Assembly (NCBI GenBank): GCA_003499955.1
Contig: DNRP01000116.1
Span: forward strand, 4,729-26,157
Direction of reading: 5' to 3'
Length of the DNA: 21,429 nucleotides
Source of the DNA: Cyanobacteria bacterium UBA9971
GTDB taxonomy: Bacteria > Cyanobacteriota > Vampirovibrionia > Gastranaerophilales > UBA9971
A program made the position numbers and the translations under genes. The notes beneath the pieces were generated by a model. That model was given only the letters and a program-made list of their open reading frames with translations. It had not been told where the DNA came from and did not search any database. Each line of letters starts with the position of its first letter. Position 1 is the stretch's first letter. Below are positions 19,681 to 21,429 of this stretch, in pieces.

Positions 19681-19717
19681 TAAATAAAGTAAAAGTATAA
19701 GAGAGAGGGAATATCTA

Positions 19718-21139
19718 ATGACAAATCAGATAAAGTTCGGAACGGACGGTTGGAGAGCGATTATTGCAGAGGAATTTACTTTTAGCAATGTTGTTCTTGT
19801 TACAAAAGCCATTGCGGGCTACATAAAAACAAAATATGACCCATCAAAACCTGTTATTATCGGCTATGATACAAGATTTTTAGCGGATAAATTCGCTCAA
19901 AGAGCGGCGGAAACACTTAACGACCTCGGACTTAATGTAAAAATTACTAATATAGACGCGCCTACTCCTGTAGTTGCTTATGCCGCAAAACACCTCAATT
20001 CAGCAGGAGCTTTAATGCTTACGGCGAGCCATAATCCTCCCGAGTACTGCGGAATTAAATATATTCCCGATTATGCGGGTCCCGCCACAACCGATATTAC
20101 CGATATTATTGTAAAAAACGTAAGAAAACTTCAGGAAGGTCAAACCGTTGTTGAATCTTCTTCTAAAAAAGGAACAACAGAAATATTTGACCCGAAACCT
20201 GATTATATAAAATGGGTAAAAACTCTTATAGATTTTGATAAAATCAAACAATCAGGTGTAAAAGTTTTTTATGACCCTCTGTATGCTTCAGGAAGAGGAT
20301 ATGTAGACGGATTGCTGGAAGAAGCAGGCTGCAAAGTTACTACTATCAAGAATTGGCGTGACCCTCTTTATGGCGGTGCAATGCCTGAACCTAAAGAAAA
20401 ATATCTCACCGAACTTAAAAAACTGGTGATCGAAAATTCACCTGCTATAGGACTTAGCAATGACGGCGATGCTGACAGATTTGGTGTACTCGATGAAAAA
20501 GGCAACTTTGTAACCCCAAATGATGTTATAGCCGTATTATTCAGACATTTAATCAAAAATAAAGGCAGAAAAGGTTCAGTAGTTAAAACCGTTGCCACAA
20601 GCCAACTTATAGATAAAATCGCCGAAAAATACGGCGTAAAAGTTCATGAAACAGCAGTCGGATTCAAATGGATCGGACAAATAATGCGGGATGAAGAAGT
20701 TATTATAGGCGGAGAAGAATCAGGCGGTTTAAGTATCTGGGGACATATTCCCGAAAAAGACGGCATCGTTGCTGATTTGTCAATTTTGGAAGTTGTAGCT
20801 TATGAAAACAAGCCTCTTTATCAAATCGTAGAAGATGTTAAAAACGAAATAGGAATTCATTACATAAATCACAGAATCGACCTTCATGTTACTGAAGAAG
20901 TAAAAGAAAAAACCTTAAAAACTTTCACTCAAAACCCTCCTAAGGAAGTTGGCGGAGTAAAAGTCAAAGAAATGAATACCATTGACGGATTTAAGTTTTA
21001 TTTTGAAGATAATAATAGTTGGATGCTTGTCAGACCCAGCGGAACAGAGCCGCTTTTCAGGATTTATTTTGAAACAGACACTCAAGACAAGCTTGAAAGA
21101 ATGATTAAAGACATCGAAGCCTTTGTAAGTAAAATATAA
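19718..21139 (+). CDS. Phosphoglucomutase/phosphomannomutase family protein (glucose-type loop)
   Basis: This is a 473-residue α-D-phosphohexomutase. Conserved loops are phosphoserine S104 in 'TASHNPPEYCGIK', Mg site D249-G-D251-A-D253-R254 in 'NDGDADRFG', sugar loop 'GGEESGG' (331-337) and C-terminal phosphate loop 'RPSGTEPLFRIYFE'. The GEES-type sugar loop points to a glucose phosphate substrate, unlike the GEMS loop of the enzyme at 17283. The N-terminus 'FGTDGWRAIIAEEFTF' is the form I associate with cyanobacterial-type enzymes. A GlmM role is less likely, as GlmM usually has 'FGTDG(I/V)RG' and is near 445 residues. GAGAGAGGGA ends 7 bases before the ATG. Glucose-1-P from this enzyme could feed dTDP-rhamnose and UDP-glucose synthesis; that link is inference. 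Confidence 0.92.
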   Translation: MTNQIKFGTDGWRAIIAEEFTFSNVVLVTKAIAGYIKTKYDPSKPVIIGYDTRFLADKFAQRAAETLNDLGLNVKITNIDAPTPVVAYAAKHLNSAGALMLTASHNPPEYCGIKYIPDYAGPATTDITDIIVKNVRKLQEGQTVVESSSKKGTTEIFDPKPDYIKWVKTLIDFDKIKQSGVKVFYDPLYASGRGYVDGLLEEAGCKVTTIKNWRDPLYGGAMPEPKEKYLTELKKLVIENSPAIGLSNDGDADRFGVLDEKGNFVTPNDVIAVLFRHLIKNKGRKGSVVKTVATSQLIDKIAEKYGVKVHETAVGFKWIGQIMRDEEVIIGGEESGGLSIWGHIPEKDGIVADLSILEVVAYENKPLYQIVEDVKNEIGIHYINHRIDLHVTEEVKEKTLKTFTQNPPKEVGGVKVKEMNTIDGFKFYFEDNNSWMLVRPSGTEPLFRIYFETDTQDKLERMIKDIEAFVSKI

Positions 21140-21159
21140 AAGTTACTTTATTTTAAAAC

Positions 21160-21330
21160 AAAAAAGGCGAGCGAGTCCGCGTAGCGGACGGAAAGCGGAT
21201 TGATGGCCGAGGCTGTAGGGGCGGCTATGCCGACCCGAAATGCCGTTTATCGCCATCAACCAAGCAGCGAGCCAAAAACAAACCCCCAACCCCCTCTTCC
21301 TATTAGGAAGAGGGGGTTGGGGGTGAGGGT
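21160..21330. repeat. GC-rich composite intergenic repeat with 19-bp perfect hairpin
   Basis: This block is strikingly GC-rich in an AT-rich window. It contains GTCCGC-GTA-GCGGAC (about 21175-21189), a 'TTGATGGC...GCCATCAA' inverted repeat, and a perfect 19-bp hairpin, ACCCCCAACCCCCTCTTCC (21282-21300) with its complement (21306-21324) around TATTA. The C-rich hairpin resembles widespread 'CCCTCACCCCCAACCCC'-type bacterial intergenic repeats. It follows the phosphomutase stop codon and may also end its transcript. The remaining 21331-21429 is AT-rich with nothing I can identify. Confidence 0.75.
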
Positions 21331-21429
21331 TTAAAAACACTTTACTTTTTGAAAAATTTTAAACACAAAATCTAGTCTACAAGTTAATAGCAAATTTAAT
21401 CCTTATTGATATATTTGAAGTTGTTTAAA

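Noticed and set aside
21143..21340. 65-residue minus-strand ORF (starts MFLNPHPQPPLP)
   Set aside because: It is a translation of the GC-rich intergenic repeat and its hairpin; no ribosome site and a composition unlike any gene in the window.

Overview
The window is AT-rich bacterial chromosome carrying housekeeping and cell-envelope genes. No tRNA, rRNA, CRISPR array, transposase or phage gene is visible. The envelope implied is Gram-negative: it has a KDO synthase and a dTDP-rhamnose pathway for LPS or O-antigen, two type IV prepilin-like proteins, and a CsaB-type pyruvyl transferase, which is usually linked to S-layer anchoring. Several traits suggest a non-photosynthetic cyanobacterial relative (Melainabacteria/Vampirovibrionia, Gastranaerophilales-like): the RppA/ManR-like OmpR regulator, the 'FTLAEVLVTLAIIGV' prepilin, and small proteins beginning with an 'INS(V)S..F.G'-like motif. 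This placement is inference from pattern recognition; no search was run.

Layout. 1-5087 (minus strand): partial ftsE, then a tight operon read ribF > csaB > wecG/tagA-like glycosyltransferase > transketolase N subunit > transketolase C subunit. Gaps are -4 to about 35 bp. ribF carries an in-frame triplicated 63-bp repeat. 5391-7548 (plus): a prepilin-like gene and a COG2509-like FAD oxidoreductase, with near-identical leader sequences in front of each. 7603-9562: a small unknown protein (minus), a GT2-like glycosyltransferase (plus) and a receiver-only response regulator (plus). 9559-12036 (minus): rmlC > rmlB > rmlD, without rmlA. 12183-15879: an unknown small protein (plus), then pepA, an orphan OmpR-family regulator and a classical pilin with a strong terminator (all minus). 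16138-21139: kdsA, an AlgC-like phosphomannomutase/phosphoglucomutase, an EF-hand protein (minus) and a second phosphoglucomutase-like enzyme.

How the genes fit together. The two phosphohexomutases can make glucose-1-P and mannose-1-P. Glucose-1-P feeds dTDP-glucose (rmlA must lie elsewhere) and then RmlB, RmlC and RmlD make dTDP-rhamnose. KdsA supplies KDO-8-P. Split transketolase links sugar-phosphate pools, including the arabinose-5-P precursor branch. WecG/TagA, CsaB and the GT2-like protein would use activated sugars to build surface glycans. The theme is sugar-nucleotide supply plus surface structures.

The most unusual content is repetitive. There is the 63-bp x 3 coding repeat inside ribF, a dispersed TGTCAT...ATGACA palindromic repeat family in at least five intergenic regions (one copy supplies the rmlC stop codon), a 154-bp long inverted-repeat element after kdsA, a hairpin-plus-tail element after two genes, and a GC-rich composite repeat at the right end. 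I see no clear new multi-gene system; the best candidates for undescribed biology are the ribF repeat, the N-terminal F-x-G motif proteins and the repeat families.
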